This document shows, one piece after another, positions 44,308 through 52,532 of a stretch of 64,000 nt of DNA; position 1 is the stretch's first letter; the number at the start of each line of letters is the position of its first letter. Source of the DNA: Carnobacterium jeotgali MS3 (GTDB lineage: Bacteria > Bacillota > Bacilli > Lactobacillales > Carnobacteriaceae); assembly GCF_000745125.1 (NCBI RefSeq), contig NZ_JQNF01000003.1, positions 186,001 through 250,000 on the forward strand, written 5' to 3'. The notes below the pieces were generated by a model, which was not told where the DNA came from, made no database searches, and saw only the letters and a list, made by a program, of their open reading frames with translations. A program made the position numbers and the translations under genes.

Positions 44308-45189
44308 TTACCCTTTATAGGCTTTATCCAATTCAGCAAGATTAAATTTTTTCATTTTAAGAAACGCTTGCGTTACCCGTTGTAACTTTTCAGAATCTTT
44401 AGTTGTCATCAGCTCTTTCATCCGTGTAGGAACAATTTGCCACGACAGACCGTATTTATCTTTCAACCAGCCACACTGTTCCGCTTCAGGTACAAAAGAC
44501 AGCTTATCCCAGTAGTAATCGATTTCTTCTTGCGTATCACAATTCACCACAAAAGAAACGGCTTCGTTAAACGTAAATCCGTGTGCCATACCGCTGTCCA
44601 TTGCTACAAAGTTCTGACCTTCGAGATTAAACAGCCCATATTGAACCGTTCCAACCTGACTATTCTCATTACTCTCGCTATAATAATTGAGACCGTCAAT
44701 AGCCCCATTCGCAAATACAGACGTATAAAATTCCATCGCTTCTTTTGCTTTGCCGTATTGTTTATCTGTAAACAACAATGTTGGGGTAATTTTTTGCGAA
44801 ATCAATTGATCAGGCACATACAAAATTTGCCAAGAAAGGCCGTACCTATCTTCTGTCCAGCCATATCTCTCACTAAATGGATAGGCATCAAGTGGCATCA
44901 GAACGGAACCCTCATTTGACAATTCTTTCCATAGATGATCGACTTCTGCTATCGTGCTACAAATAACTTGGAGCGAAACGGCCGGTGTAAACTGAAATAT
45001 AGGACCGGCAGAAATAGACATGAACGATTGACCCGCCAGCGTAAACGTAACCGTTTCTGCCGTTCCTGAAGGAGTATCGTAAATTTTCACCTTACTGTCA
45101 ATAGAAGAATCTTCAAATAACGATGTGTAAAACTCAGCTGCTTCTCCTGCTGCTTGATCGTACCAAAAATGCGGAACAATTTTTTGCAT
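44308..45189 (-). CDS. Double VOC-domain protein (PhnB/glyoxalase-like)
   Basis: 293 residues made of two similar halves (about 1-135 and 137-290). Each begins with a PhnB-like motif (PHFWYDQAAGEAAEFYTSLF; and TLLFTDKQYGKAKEAMEFYTSVF split by short gaps) and ends with a DKYGLSWQI-type motif (DRYGLSWQIL near 115 and DKYGLSWQIV near 255). This is the 3-demethylubiquinone-methyltransferase-like VOC subfamily. Function is unknown; relatives include resistance and isomerase proteins. SD AGGAGG precedes the ATG. Confidence 0.85.
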   Translation of the reverse strand: MQKIVPHFWYDQAAGEAAEFYTSLFEDSSIDSKVKIYDTPSGTAETVTFTLAGQSFMSISAGPIFQFTPAVSLQVICSTIAEVDHLWKELSNEGSVLMPLDAYPFSERYGWTEDRYGLSWQILYVPDQLISQKITPTLLFTDKQYGKAKEAMEFYTSVFANGAIDGLNYYSESNENSQVGTVQYGLFNLEGQNFVAMDSGMAHGFTFNEAVSFVVNCDTQEEIDYYWDKLSFVPEAEQCGWLKDKYGLSWQIVPTRMKELMTTKDSEKLQRVTQAFLKMKKFNLAELDKAYKG

Positions 45190-45289
45190 GAACGTACCTC
45201 CTAATTACTTTTATTTAATTGAGTATACGTCACATATAGGTAAATGTAAAAGCATCTTACCCGTCATTTTCCAAGCTTAAAATCATTCT

Positions 45290-45620
45290 TTCAAGTAACG
45301 TAACGAGCCTTAGTTCGAGTAACTCAAAGTTACTTTTCATTTGAGTAGACGCAACAAGGCTCTGTTCAGGTAACTCAACATTACTTTTCATTTGAGTAGA
45401 CGCAACAAGGCTCTGTTCAGGTAACTCAACATTACTTTTCATTTGAGTAGACGCAACAAAGCTCTGTTCAGGTAACTCAAAGTTACTTTTCATTTGAGTA
45501 GACGCAACGAGCCTCTGTTCGGGTAACTCAACATTACTTTTCATTTGAGTAGACGCAACGAGCCTTAGTTCAGGTAACTCAAAGTTACTTTTCATTTGAG
45601 TAGACGCAACAAGGCTCTCC
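45290..45620 (-). repeat. 51-bp tandem repeat (minisatellite), possibly translated
   Basis: About six full 51-bp units plus a partial one. Each reads on the minus strand as a 17-residue unit of the form LVASTQMKSN[VF]ELPEQS with V/F and QS/QR/LR changes. Only this frame is open. A 128-codon ORF (45257-45643) spans it but would start at TTG with a poorly spaced SD (AAAGGAG 13 nt away), so translation is doubtful. Units differ at only a few bases, suggesting recent expansion. There are no spacers, so it is not CRISPR. It lies between the VOC gene and the ComK-like gene. Confidence 0.85.
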
Positions 45621-45901
45621 TGATAAGACAACCTTTTTACCAAATAGGAATGAGTGCTCCTTTGAATTCATTTTCAATAAATTGCTTGATTTTATCTTAT
45701 TGAAAAAATATTAATAAAGATTATATATTACCTCTAGCACACTATCTTTATTCATAAATCGTTGGAATTAAAGGAAACAAATTAAAAAACAATTATAATT
45801 TAATTACAAACACAAATTAATGGATGCCGCGTTAAATGATAACGTTTACAATGTTGATAGATTAACTTTTTACAATGAAGATTGGGAATGGAGACTGAAA
45901 A

Positions 45902-46813
45902 ATGAGAGAAAATTTTGAACGTAACCAGAATCTAGAATACTATGTTAATTGGAAAAATAATTATTATCAATTTAATGAAAAAAATTTCATTAAACAATCT
46001 GTTTCACATTTAAATGAAGTTTGTGAATCCCCTTATTATTATGAGACAACTTTCATTCGAAAAAGGCTTGACCCGATGTCAATTACAGATGATACTCTTT
46101 CTTCATTGCTTGCAGCTAGTTTCGAACAAAAGCATATTTTACTGGATTCAAAAACATTTTACATCAAAGATATTCGTGATGTTACAGATACACCTTTTAA
46201 TACTATCGTTTTTCAATTAGATGCACCGTCATTAAAAACAGAAGAAAGTTCACGCACCATCATGAATCGTTATTTCGCTCAACGGCCATTAGATTACAAC
46301 ACTATTCAATATTTTGGTAAGTGTCTAGGGTTTTATCATCGTTGTCCATTTGTTTCTGGGGATGAGATATTTGTACCTGAAAAAGGATCTGCCAATGATT
46401 CTACCAGTTGGTATGGAATTCATCACATCCTTTATGCTAATGAAGATAAAAAAACAAAATGTATGCACGTGCATTTTCGTGGACACCATGAATTACAACT
46501 AAATATATCCGCTCGTAGCTTTAACGAACAAGTCGATCGTTCAGCTATTCTTTTCGTTTATCAGCAATTTATTATTGATGAATTGGTTGGCCTTGGACAC
46601 TATGTACCAGAACCTTCCGTTATGACTGAACTAAATATCGTTCAACAACATCTAAAAAAATTTACTTTTACTATGGTCCTACACCCATTAGAAAAAATTC
46701 TATCTTACATTTCACATTATCGCGTGCAAGAAACGCTTGAAAAGGTCCTTGGAGAAGCGAATCCCTATATCGGAGAAATCAGAGATAACTTCAATTCAAA
46801 CTTTAAAAAATGA
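45902..46813 (+). CDS. ComK-like competence transcription factor, extended form
   Basis: 303 residues. The middle (about 130-235) follows the ComK pattern: an aromatic-Phe-Gly region (IQYFGKCLGFYHR), CPFVSGDEIFVPEKGS matching ComK's PIMV...IFLFPT, a Trp-x-x-x-HH turn (SWYGIHHI), an HFRGHHELQLNIS strand and SFNEQVDRSAI matching SFENQVYRTAW. ComK drives DNA-uptake genes in Bacillus by binding AT-rich K-boxes. This protein is about 110 residues longer than B. subtilis ComK, with extra N- and C-terminal segments. SD GGAG lies 8 nt before the ATG. It is convergent with a sigma factor gene. Assignment is by eye and needs a profile search. Confidence 0.6.
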   Translation: MRENFERNQNLEYYVNWKNNYYQFNEKNFIKQSVSHLNEVCESPYYYETTFIRKRLDPMSITDDTLSSLLAASFEQKHILLDSKTFYIKDIRDVTDTPFNTIVFQLDAPSLKTEESSRTIMNRYFAQRPLDYNTIQYFGKCLGFYHRCPFVSGDEIFVPEKGSANDSTSWYGIHHILYANEDKKTKCMHVHFRGHHELQLNISARSFNEQVDRSAILFVYQQFIIDELVGLGHYVPEPSVMTELNIVQQHLKKFTFTMVLHPLEKILSYISHYRVQETLEKVLGEANPYIGEIRDNFNSNFKK

Positions 46814-46838
46814 TTCTTGCCCTTTCAAATGGTTGGAT

Positions 46839-46883
46839 AACAAAAAAGATTAAGCTAGTTGATTTAGCTTAATCTTTTTTGTT
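46839..46883. terminator. Bidirectional terminator between ComK-like and sigma factor genes
   Basis: A perfect 19-bp inverted repeat (46839-46857 and 46865-46883, 7-nt loop) with A/T-runs at both ends, between convergent genes. Confidence 0.9.
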
Positions 46884-46907
46884 GGCTTCTTTTATTGGAT
46901 GAAATCT

Positions 46908-47453
46908 TTAATCTTTCAAAATAAGTAGGAAATGATTTAACTTTTCAGCAACTCTTTTTTTCCATTGGTAAACCGTTTTACGACTTACCCCTTGTTTTGT
47001 AGCAATTTCCGTAACCGATAACTGCTTAACAACCGCATCTAATAAATAAGCTTGTTCATTTTTAGTTAAAAGAGGCAACATTTCTTTTAATAAATCCATG
47101 TCTTGATAAGATTGTTCAAATGACAACTGCGTATCAGGCTGCTCCGTTGCCACCTCATCTGGCCAGGGCATTTCATAGTTCCATTTGCGCTGCTGTTTTC
47201 GTAATAAATCAAGCATATGCCACCGAACTTTTTTATAGGCGTAACCCGTAAATTGATAGAGAAAGGCCTCTTGCTCCAAATCTTCAGGAAATGTTTCGTA
47301 AGCTTCTACCAACTTTAACAATCCTTGTTGCACAAAATCATCGTAATCTGGATGTGATCGGTATACACCCAATTTTTTCAATGCTCCATGGACGATTCCT
47401 GCATGCTGATCAAAAAATGCTCGTTCTTTTTCTTCGCTCAATAATCTTATCAT
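46908..47453 (-). CDS. Sigma-70 family factor (SigH/ComX-like)
   Basis: 181 residues. Region 2 spans about 25-95 (DYDDFVQQGLLKLVEAY and FTGYAYKKVRWHMLDLLRKQQR), and region 4 about 125-175 with the helix-turn-helix SVTEIATKQGVSRKTVYQWKKR. There is no region 1 or 3, as in SigH/ComX alternative sigma factors that control late competence genes in Lactobacillales and staphylococci. SD AAGGA lies 11 nt before the ATG. It faces the ComK-like gene across a terminator. An ECF-like sigma is the alternative, but no anti-sigma gene is adjacent. Confidence 0.78.
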   Translation of the reverse strand: MIRLLSEEKERAFFDQHAGIVHGALKKLGVYRSHPDYDDFVQQGLLKLVEAYETFPEDLEQEAFLYQFTGYAYKKVRWHMLDLLRKQQRKWNYEMPWPDEVATEQPDTQLSFEQSYQDMDLLKEMLPLLTKNEQAYLLDAVVKQLSVTEIATKQGVSRKTVYQWKKRVAEKLNHFLLILKD

Positions 47454-47545
47454 CTGTTTTCAAATCCTTCGTTTTGTTGTTACAAGGCCTTGTACTCTTA
47501 CAGCATACCCACTTATCGCACACCCGACAACAAACCAAACAATGC

Positions 47546-47587
47546 AAAAAAGCTTCCAAACCCTCCCAATTCTGAGAGTTTGAAAGC
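47546..47587 (-). terminator. Terminator of the surface-protein gene
   Basis: A 14-bp inverted repeat with G-U pairs (arms about 47552-47565 and 47574-47587) is followed on the minus strand by TTTTTT, 13 bp after the stop at 47601. Confidence 0.8.
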
Positions 47588-47600
47588 AAAAGCTACTCGT

Positions 47601-48977
47601 TTAAAATTTGAATATAAAACCATTAATGATAATAAAAGCCGCAAGAACAATTAACAATGACCCTTTTGAAAGTTTCATTACATCTGTTTTTTCATCAATT
47701 ACTGGTTCATCACCAATTGAGGTCTTGTTGACTAGTTGGTTAGACTCTTCATTTGCTGACTTGCTCTCACTTGCCGTGCTGGATGAGCCTGCTTCATTTT
47801 TTTGCTTATCAGCCAAATCCGTTACTGCCTCTTCTTTATTTACAGCTGGATTAGGGTTTGTTAACGAATTAGTTGATTCTGTTTCTGCTAGGCTTTCTTC
47901 ATTTTCCGCAGGAATCTCTTCATCAATAATTGGATCAATTTCCTCTTCCACCAAATTTTCTTCAATAGTAAAGTTTCCAATTGAAAGATTTTCTTGGAGC
48001 AGTTTTTCTTTTGCTGCTATTGTTGCTTCTAACTTTTTAATAGTTTCTTTCAATACAGCATTTTTTTCCTGTATGGCTGTAACTTCTAATTCTTCAACTG
48101 ATTGTTCTTTGATTAGTTGTGCATTTAGTTCATTGATTTGTTTTTGCACCTTTTCTTTGTCCCATTCAATTACAAATTGGTTAAACAATTTATACGGGTT
48201 CCCGTTAGCATCTGAAGCACTGATGTACTCAATCACCCAATCGCCTATTAAATCAGGTGCTATCGCAGCAAATTTCTCTTCATACTCTTTTGTTTCTTCA
48301 TTATATGTTAAGGATAGTGTTAGCCGCTGGTCGGTTTTCTCATTATTTTCAATCGAAGAGCGGTAAACAACCGTTACATTAGTCAAGGCGACATTTTTGA
48401 TAGATTTCATACTAAATTGAAGTGTTTCACCAATCTTAACCGGTTTTGGTTCAACTTTGATTGATGGAAGATCTAGTACAGACGTTGGATGCGGAATTAC
48501 TTCAAAATCCCCTTGTTTTAGTTCTTCAATTTCGCTCGTTAAAGGAGTCGTTTCCAATACGTTTACACCTTTATTTTTATCGATTCCCACTGCTTTGGTG
48601 AACTGCCAAATGCCAACATTTGTGTCATTACCTGTTTTTAGTATGCCTTCGTAAAGTTTTTTTTCGCTATCATACGTTAAAGTAACGTCTACCTCTGTCT
48701 TTGTTTCACTAGAAAGATAGCTTAGAATAATTGTTTCATAATCATTCTCTTCCGGCAATGCTAACTTGAAAGAGACTTGCTCTCCAGCATGCACTTTTTT
48801 AGGTTCAATCATCAACTTATCGCTCACAACAATTTTATCCGCTGGAACCTCTTCTGTTGCTTCATTAGAAAAATCCGCGGCCGTAACGGATGGACTTTCC
48901 ACGTTAACAAAGAGCATTACACTTATAGCTATCAGCAATCGGATTAACTTCATTTTCATTTTATTTGTGTCTTCCAT
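47601..48977 (-). CDS. Membrane-anchored surface protein with two Ig-like repeats
   Basis: 458 residues. A signal peptide (MKLIRLLIAISVMLFVNV, cleavage near residue 33) leads into two related beta-rich domains, about 48-150 and 168-280. Each opens with a similar phrase (MIEPKKVHAGEQVSFKL; IKVEPKPVKIGETLQFSM) and ends with GIWQF or GDWVIEY. A coiled-coil (about 285-340) with Gln/Glu/Lys heptads follows, then an acidic linker, a Ser/Asn/Glu-rich stretch and a C-terminal helix (LLIVLAAFIIINGFIF). There is no LPXTG, so it is held by the helix. The ATG at codon 7 or 9 may be the real start; none has a strong SD. Function unknown. Confidence 0.75.
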   Translation of the reverse strand: MEDTNKMKMKLIRLLIAISVMLFVNVESPSVTAADFSNEATEEVPADKIVVSDKLMIEPKKVHAGEQVSFKLALPEENDYETIILSYLSSETKTEVDVTLTYDSEKKLYEGILKTGNDTNVGIWQFTKAVGIDKNKGVNVLETTPLTSEIEELKQGDFEVIPHPTSVLDLPSIKVEPKPVKIGETLQFSMKSIKNVALTNVTVVYRSSIENNEKTDQRLTLSLTYNEETKEYEEKFAAIAPDLIGDWVIEYISASDANGNPYKLFNQFVIEWDKEKVQKQINELNAQLIKEQSVEELEVTAIQEKNAVLKETIKKLEATIAAKEKLLQENLSIGNFTIEENLVEEEIDPIIDEEIPAENEESLAETESTNSLTNPNPAVNKEEAVTDLADKQKNEAGSSSTASESKSANEESNQLVNKTSIGDEPVIDEKTDVMKLSKGSLLIVLAAFIIINGFIFKF

Positions 48978-49161
48978 TCTTTTATGTACTCAATTTAAGC
49001 TCTTTAGTTAGTCTAACGCAATTATAAAGTTAATCAATCTTTTTAGGCTGTTTGACACCAAATAGACAAAATTAACCTACCAAGCTAGTACTCGTTAGGT
49101 TAATAAACCGTTTTTTAGACAAGCTAAAAGGGACCGAGCGATCCTTGAACCCCTTAGGCTA

Positions 49162-50643
49162 TTAACTAAATTGTCCATCCTCTTCTAATGCCTGGCCTAT
49201 CAGCAATAACCAATCTTCTCTGCCTTTTGGGGCGGTAAATTGTACTCCTAAAGGTAATCCACTGTCTGTTAAATGAACAGGCAAACTAATTGAAGGCTGA
49301 CCAGTTAAATTAGCTTGCATCCCAAATGGCGTTATCGCTAGGCTTTTATCAAACATATCCCAAATAATTTGCTGTTGCTGAGCCATCGAAAACTCCCCGA
49401 TATGGCGCATTTGGTCAAGAACGAACTCGTCTTGCCATTGAACACCGACTTCTGGAGCAGCATCTGCAGTAGCTGGCGTCAAATACAAATCATAGGTTTC
49501 ATTAAAGTCCGCCATCACTTCAGCTGCTTGGTCCCATGTCGCTAGCGTGTTGGAATAATTGGCAGCTGACGTAGATTTCCCAGCATTATACAGTACCCAA
49601 GTGCCCAATTCCATATCATCGATCGTCAAGGGTCGTTTCAGACTTTCTTCAATGCCTACCATCATAGCTGCCGTCTCACCAGAGTTCATCACATAGTACG
49701 ACTTCATTAATTTGATTCCATCAATGTCTGGCTTTTTCTCGGTCACTTGATGCCCATTCGCTTCAAGCCACTTGACCGTTTTCAATACCGCTCTTTTGGC
49801 TTCTTCGCTTACAGCTGTGCCAATTGGCGATTCAAGTGAGAACGCAACACGAAAAGTCTTTGGTTGCGCATAAAGGAGTGTCTTTAAATAACCTGGCTCA
49901 AATAAAGGTGTTTGAAAGGCCGCAGCCGGTTGCAAAACTTGTAACGTATCTAACATCGCAGCTGTATCCCGCATCGATTTGGTTAACGCAAAGCTTACAG
50001 ATGCTCCCTGCCAACTTCTCCCAACACCAGGACCAATTGGCGTACGCCCGCGAGTCGGTTTTAAACCCACTAATCCCGTAAAAGAAGCAGGAATACGAAT
50101 CGATCCACCACCATCACTTGCTCCAGCAATTGGCACCATTCCAGCCGCTACACTTGCTGAAGCTCCGCCACTCGAACCACCTGGTGTATGAGTTAGATTC
50201 CAAGGATTGCGTGCTGGTCCATAAAGTTCTGGTTCAGTAATATTTTTAAAGGCAAATTCGGGGACATTTGTCTGTCCAATTACTACAAAACCGGCTCTTT
50301 CCAAAGCTCTTACATAATGACTTGTTGTTTGAGCAACTGCCTCTTTTAACAAATAAGATCCCGAAGTATTAGGCTCTCCTGCTAAAGTTTGGCCTATCCC
50401 TTTTAGTAAAATCGGCACGCCTCCAAATACTTGATTAGAAAAATCACGTGTCTCCGCTTCAGCCAGTGCCTTTTCTTTTCGTATATGTGTCACTGCATTA
50501 AGTACTGGATTCTCTTTTTCAATGATTCGAAACGATTCTTCTATTAAATCTTTGACTGAGATTTTTTTATCTTGTACTTGCTTTGCATAATATAAGCCGT
50601 CTTTTGTTCGATCTAAACTTTCCACGTTATTCCCTCTTTTCAT
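49162..50643 (-). CDS. Amidase (amidase-signature family)
   Basis: 493 residues. The Ser-cisSer-Lys triad is visible: the Lys in PILLKGIGQT near 80, and the Gly/Ser-rich GGSSGGASASVAAG near 155-168 with the cis-Ser, followed by the nucleophile in GGGSIRIPASFTGLVG. It belongs to the GatA-like amidases that hydrolyse amides of unknown source. The C-terminal half is shorter than in GatA and no gatB or gatC is near, so it is not the tRNA amidotransferase. GAGGG lies 6 nt before a GTG at codon 7 (50625), a likely alternative start. It is monocistronic. Confidence 0.88.
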   Translation of the reverse strand: MKRGNNVESLDRTKDGLYYAKQVQDKKISVKDLIEESFRIIEKENPVLNAVTHIRKEKALAEAETRDFSNQVFGGVPILLKGIGQTLAGEPNTSGSYLLKEAVAQTTSHYVRALERAGFVVIGQTNVPEFAFKNITEPELYGPARNPWNLTHTPGGSSGGASASVAAGMVPIAGASDGGGSIRIPASFTGLVGLKPTRGRTPIGPGVGRSWQGASVSFALTKSMRDTAAMLDTLQVLQPAAAFQTPLFEPGYLKTLLYAQPKTFRVAFSLESPIGTAVSEEAKRAVLKTVKWLEANGHQVTEKKPDIDGIKLMKSYYVMNSGETAAMMVGIEESLKRPLTIDDMELGTWVLYNAGKSTSAANYSNTLATWDQAAEVMADFNETYDLYLTPATADAAPEVGVQWQDEFVLDQMRHIGEFSMAQQQQIIWDMFDKSLAITPFGMQANLTGQPSISLPVHLTDSGLPLGVQFTAPKGREDWLLLIGQALEEDGQFS

Positions 50644-51063
50644 TCATCTCTCTTTTTCTTAGTGTAGCACTGAAAAAAGAGAAACAGAACAATTCCGGGA
50701 GCAAATAGTTAAAAAAAAGATCTGTTGCTATCTTTCTTTTAAATTAAGTTGTTTATAAAAAACAATAATGTATTCAATAAAAAAACGATTCCTAAAAATG
50801 GAGTCGTTCACTTTTCAGCAATCATTCTTTTTGATGCAGTTCTCACTTAATAGCACTTGTTGTTCTTGTATAATTATTCTTTTTATACACTTAAAAAAGT
50901 ACTACAACCACTTACTTCTCCAAACGAAATGACCTTCTTTTGTCTTTGATTTAAAAAGATATTTTGATTTGTCATTTTTTGTTCATAATTCAATTACAGC
51001 TATTACTTTTTATGAATTTTTAATCTTTTTTTTGATTTTTCATGCTAAACTAATATGAATCAT
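50644..51063. other. A/T-rich intergenic region
   Basis: About 420 bp with no gene I can support. It holds the terminator at 50779-50808, which probably serves the broken gene at 51064-51355. Long T-runs on the plus strand around 50980-51050 look like low-complexity sequence. Confidence 0.5.
50779..50808 (-). terminator. Terminator downstream of the broken small gene
   Basis: Stem AACGA(CT)CC / GG(AA)TCGTT with a 7-nt loop, followed on the minus strand by seven T residues. Confidence 0.7.
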
Positions 51064-51355
51064 TTAAAGATTTACATTTAAATGAATCGTGTGAAGGATG
51101 TGGTCAACACCATTCTTCACAACAATGAACTGAATTTCTTTCGCTATCCAACTATTTAAATCATCAAATGCATAGTTGTTCTTACGCAATACCGTATCAA
51201 TTGGACAATCTAGTACACCATCGGCATTTATTAATACGTCGGAATTTTCTATCTCCAGTCGAATTGTCCTGTCTTTTCCCTTAACGATATAAAAATATTG
51301 TTTTTGTTGAAGAGATGTTGGTTTGGTTGATTCTTCTATGTTCGAAATACGTCAT
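51064..51355 (-). pseudogene. Small hypothetical gene with a +1 frameshift near its start
   Basis: A reading frame of about 92 codons ends at TAA 51064-51066 but has no start codon: an in-frame TGA lies just upstream. An ATG at 51353-51355 with SD AGGAAG is one frame off. Removing one base just after the second codon joins it to the long frame and gives a 96-residue protein starting M-T-I-S-N-I-E-E. The product would be mixed alpha/beta, with IVKGKDRTIRLEIENSD near 30 and LNSWIAKEIQFIVVK near 70. It has no signal or helix and I do not recognise a family. Either a recent frameshift or a sequencing error. It is divergent from the Rgg-type gene. Confidence 0.6.
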
Positions 51356-51498
51356 CCCTACTTCCTATAAACAATTTAATCGTTGGATTCGTTGGCTGAT
51401 CTCAACTTGAATCCTTTTCTTCAATAAGTATACCTAGTACACCTTGTTTTTTTACAAAAGGTTACAATAATAACAGGACTATTTTAGGAGGCTTTCAA

Positions 51499-52419
51499 AT
51501 GTTAGACATAAACGTTCCCATCGGCTCAACACTTAAGAAAATCAGAGAAAATAAAGGCTATACACAACAAGAAATTTCGGATCATAAAATGGCTCGTTCA
51601 ACTTACACCAAAGTTGAAAGTAATGATATTACCCCTACTCTTTCTAAATATCTTGCTATATTGGATCACATGGATATGTCTCATGAAGAGTTCATTTTCA
51701 TTTTAAATGACCGTAAATTAGGCGAAAAAGAAACGATTCTCCATTTATTTAAGCAATTAGAAAAAAATCTAACGCGTGAATCGGTCAACCAGATTATTGT
51801 TATGGGAGAAAAATTAGCCCAAGAACGTTACGATCAATTGACCTTAGATATTCTAAATGCTTGTCGCGGGTATGCGGTCTTATTAGCTGAACAAGATTTG
51901 ACTAAGGCTAAAGGTTATGCTCAAAACGTTTGGAAACGTATGGAAAATTTAGACAGCTGGTACTTAGCTGAATTGCATATTATCAATAGTATTTTGTACT
52001 TATTTGACAGTAATACAGCTGCTCTATTTACCGACCGAGCCTTAGAAACTTTAGCTCAATACCCCCATTTTGAAGAAGCAACAACGTTAAAAATCAATTT
52101 TCTGCTGCACGTAACGAACTTGCTTCTACTTGATAAAAAATACGAACAAGCGTTGTTTTACATCAAGCAACTGGAAGAAGAAAGTGTGCGCACAGAATCT
52201 CACATCATGTGGGCTATTGCATTGGTCCGCAAAGAAGTCTGTATGACAAAAACCGGTGACGTTTCTGAACCTGGGCTTATCAATCGCGCAATCGCCATTT
52301 TTGATAGTTTGAATAAACAAAACTTAAAAGAATTAGTTATCAAAGATCCTGAAAACTTTTTTAACCTTTACTCGAATTACCCTATTGATAAAATAGAAGC
52401 TGAAATCTTAGCGCATTAA
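51499..52419 (+). CDS. Rgg/GadR/MutR-type transcriptional regulator
   Basis: 306 residues. An N-terminal XRE helix-turn-helix (residues 9-63; KKIRENKGYTQQEIS, MARSTYTKVES) is followed by about 230 residues of helical TPR-like repeats, the layout of Rgg/RNPP regulators that bind short peptides. SD TAGGAGG precedes the ATG. I looked on both strands next to it for a small hydrophobic peptide gene and found none. It ends at its own terminator. The only divergent neighbour is the broken 96-residue gene, which could be a former target. Confidence 0.82.
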   Translation: MLDINVPIGSTLKKIRENKGYTQQEISDHKMARSTYTKVESNDITPTLSKYLAILDHMDMSHEEFIFILNDRKLGEKETILHLFKQLEKNLTRESVNQIIVMGEKLAQERYDQLTLDILNACRGYAVLLAEQDLTKAKGYAQNVWKRMENLDSWYLAELHIINSILYLFDSNTAALFTDRALETLAQYPHFEEATTLKINFLLHVTNLLLLDKKYEQALFYIKQLEEESVRTESHIMWAIALVRKEVCMTKTGDVSEPGLINRAIAIFDSLNKQNLKELVIKDPENFFNLYSNYPIDKIEAEILAH

Positions 52420-52435
52420 ACAGTAAGCTAGACTC

Positions 52436-52473
52436 AAAAAAACTGCCAATGAAAATTTATTGGCAGTTTTTTT
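52436..52473. terminator. Bidirectional terminator
   Basis: Inverted repeat AAAAACTGCCAAT / ATTGGCAGTTTTT (52438-52450 and 52459-52471) with an 8-nt loop between the convergent Rgg-type and PHP genes. Confidence 0.9.
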
Positions 52474-52532
52474 GTATTTAGTTACATCGATGTACTTTAT
52501 CGTTCACTTTCCATTTATCCCTTAATACGTAA

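Noticed and set aside
45290-45620. Repeat array as a CRISPR
   Set aside because: Units are directly contiguous 51-bp tandem copies with no unique spacers, and no cas genes are near.
47608-48366. 252-codon plus-strand ORF inside the surface-protein gene
   Set aside because: It lies wholly antisense to a gene with clear signal peptide and domain structure, and its Ser/Ile-rich product is a reverse-frame shadow.
47601-48977. Sortase-anchored surface protein
   Set aside because: There is no LPXTG-like motif before the C-terminal helix and only one Lys-Phe after it.
49095-49140. Terminator after the amidase gene
   Set aside because: The pairing around AAGGGG/CCCTTTT is irregular and the T-run is missing.
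49162-50643. GatA subunit of tRNA amidotransferase
   Set aside because: No gatB or gatC nearby, and the C-terminal half departs from GatA; a general amidase is safer.
51356-51498. Possible small hydrophobic peptide (SHP) gene for the Rgg-type regulator
   Set aside because: No short ORF with start, SD and hydrophobic tail was found on either strand.
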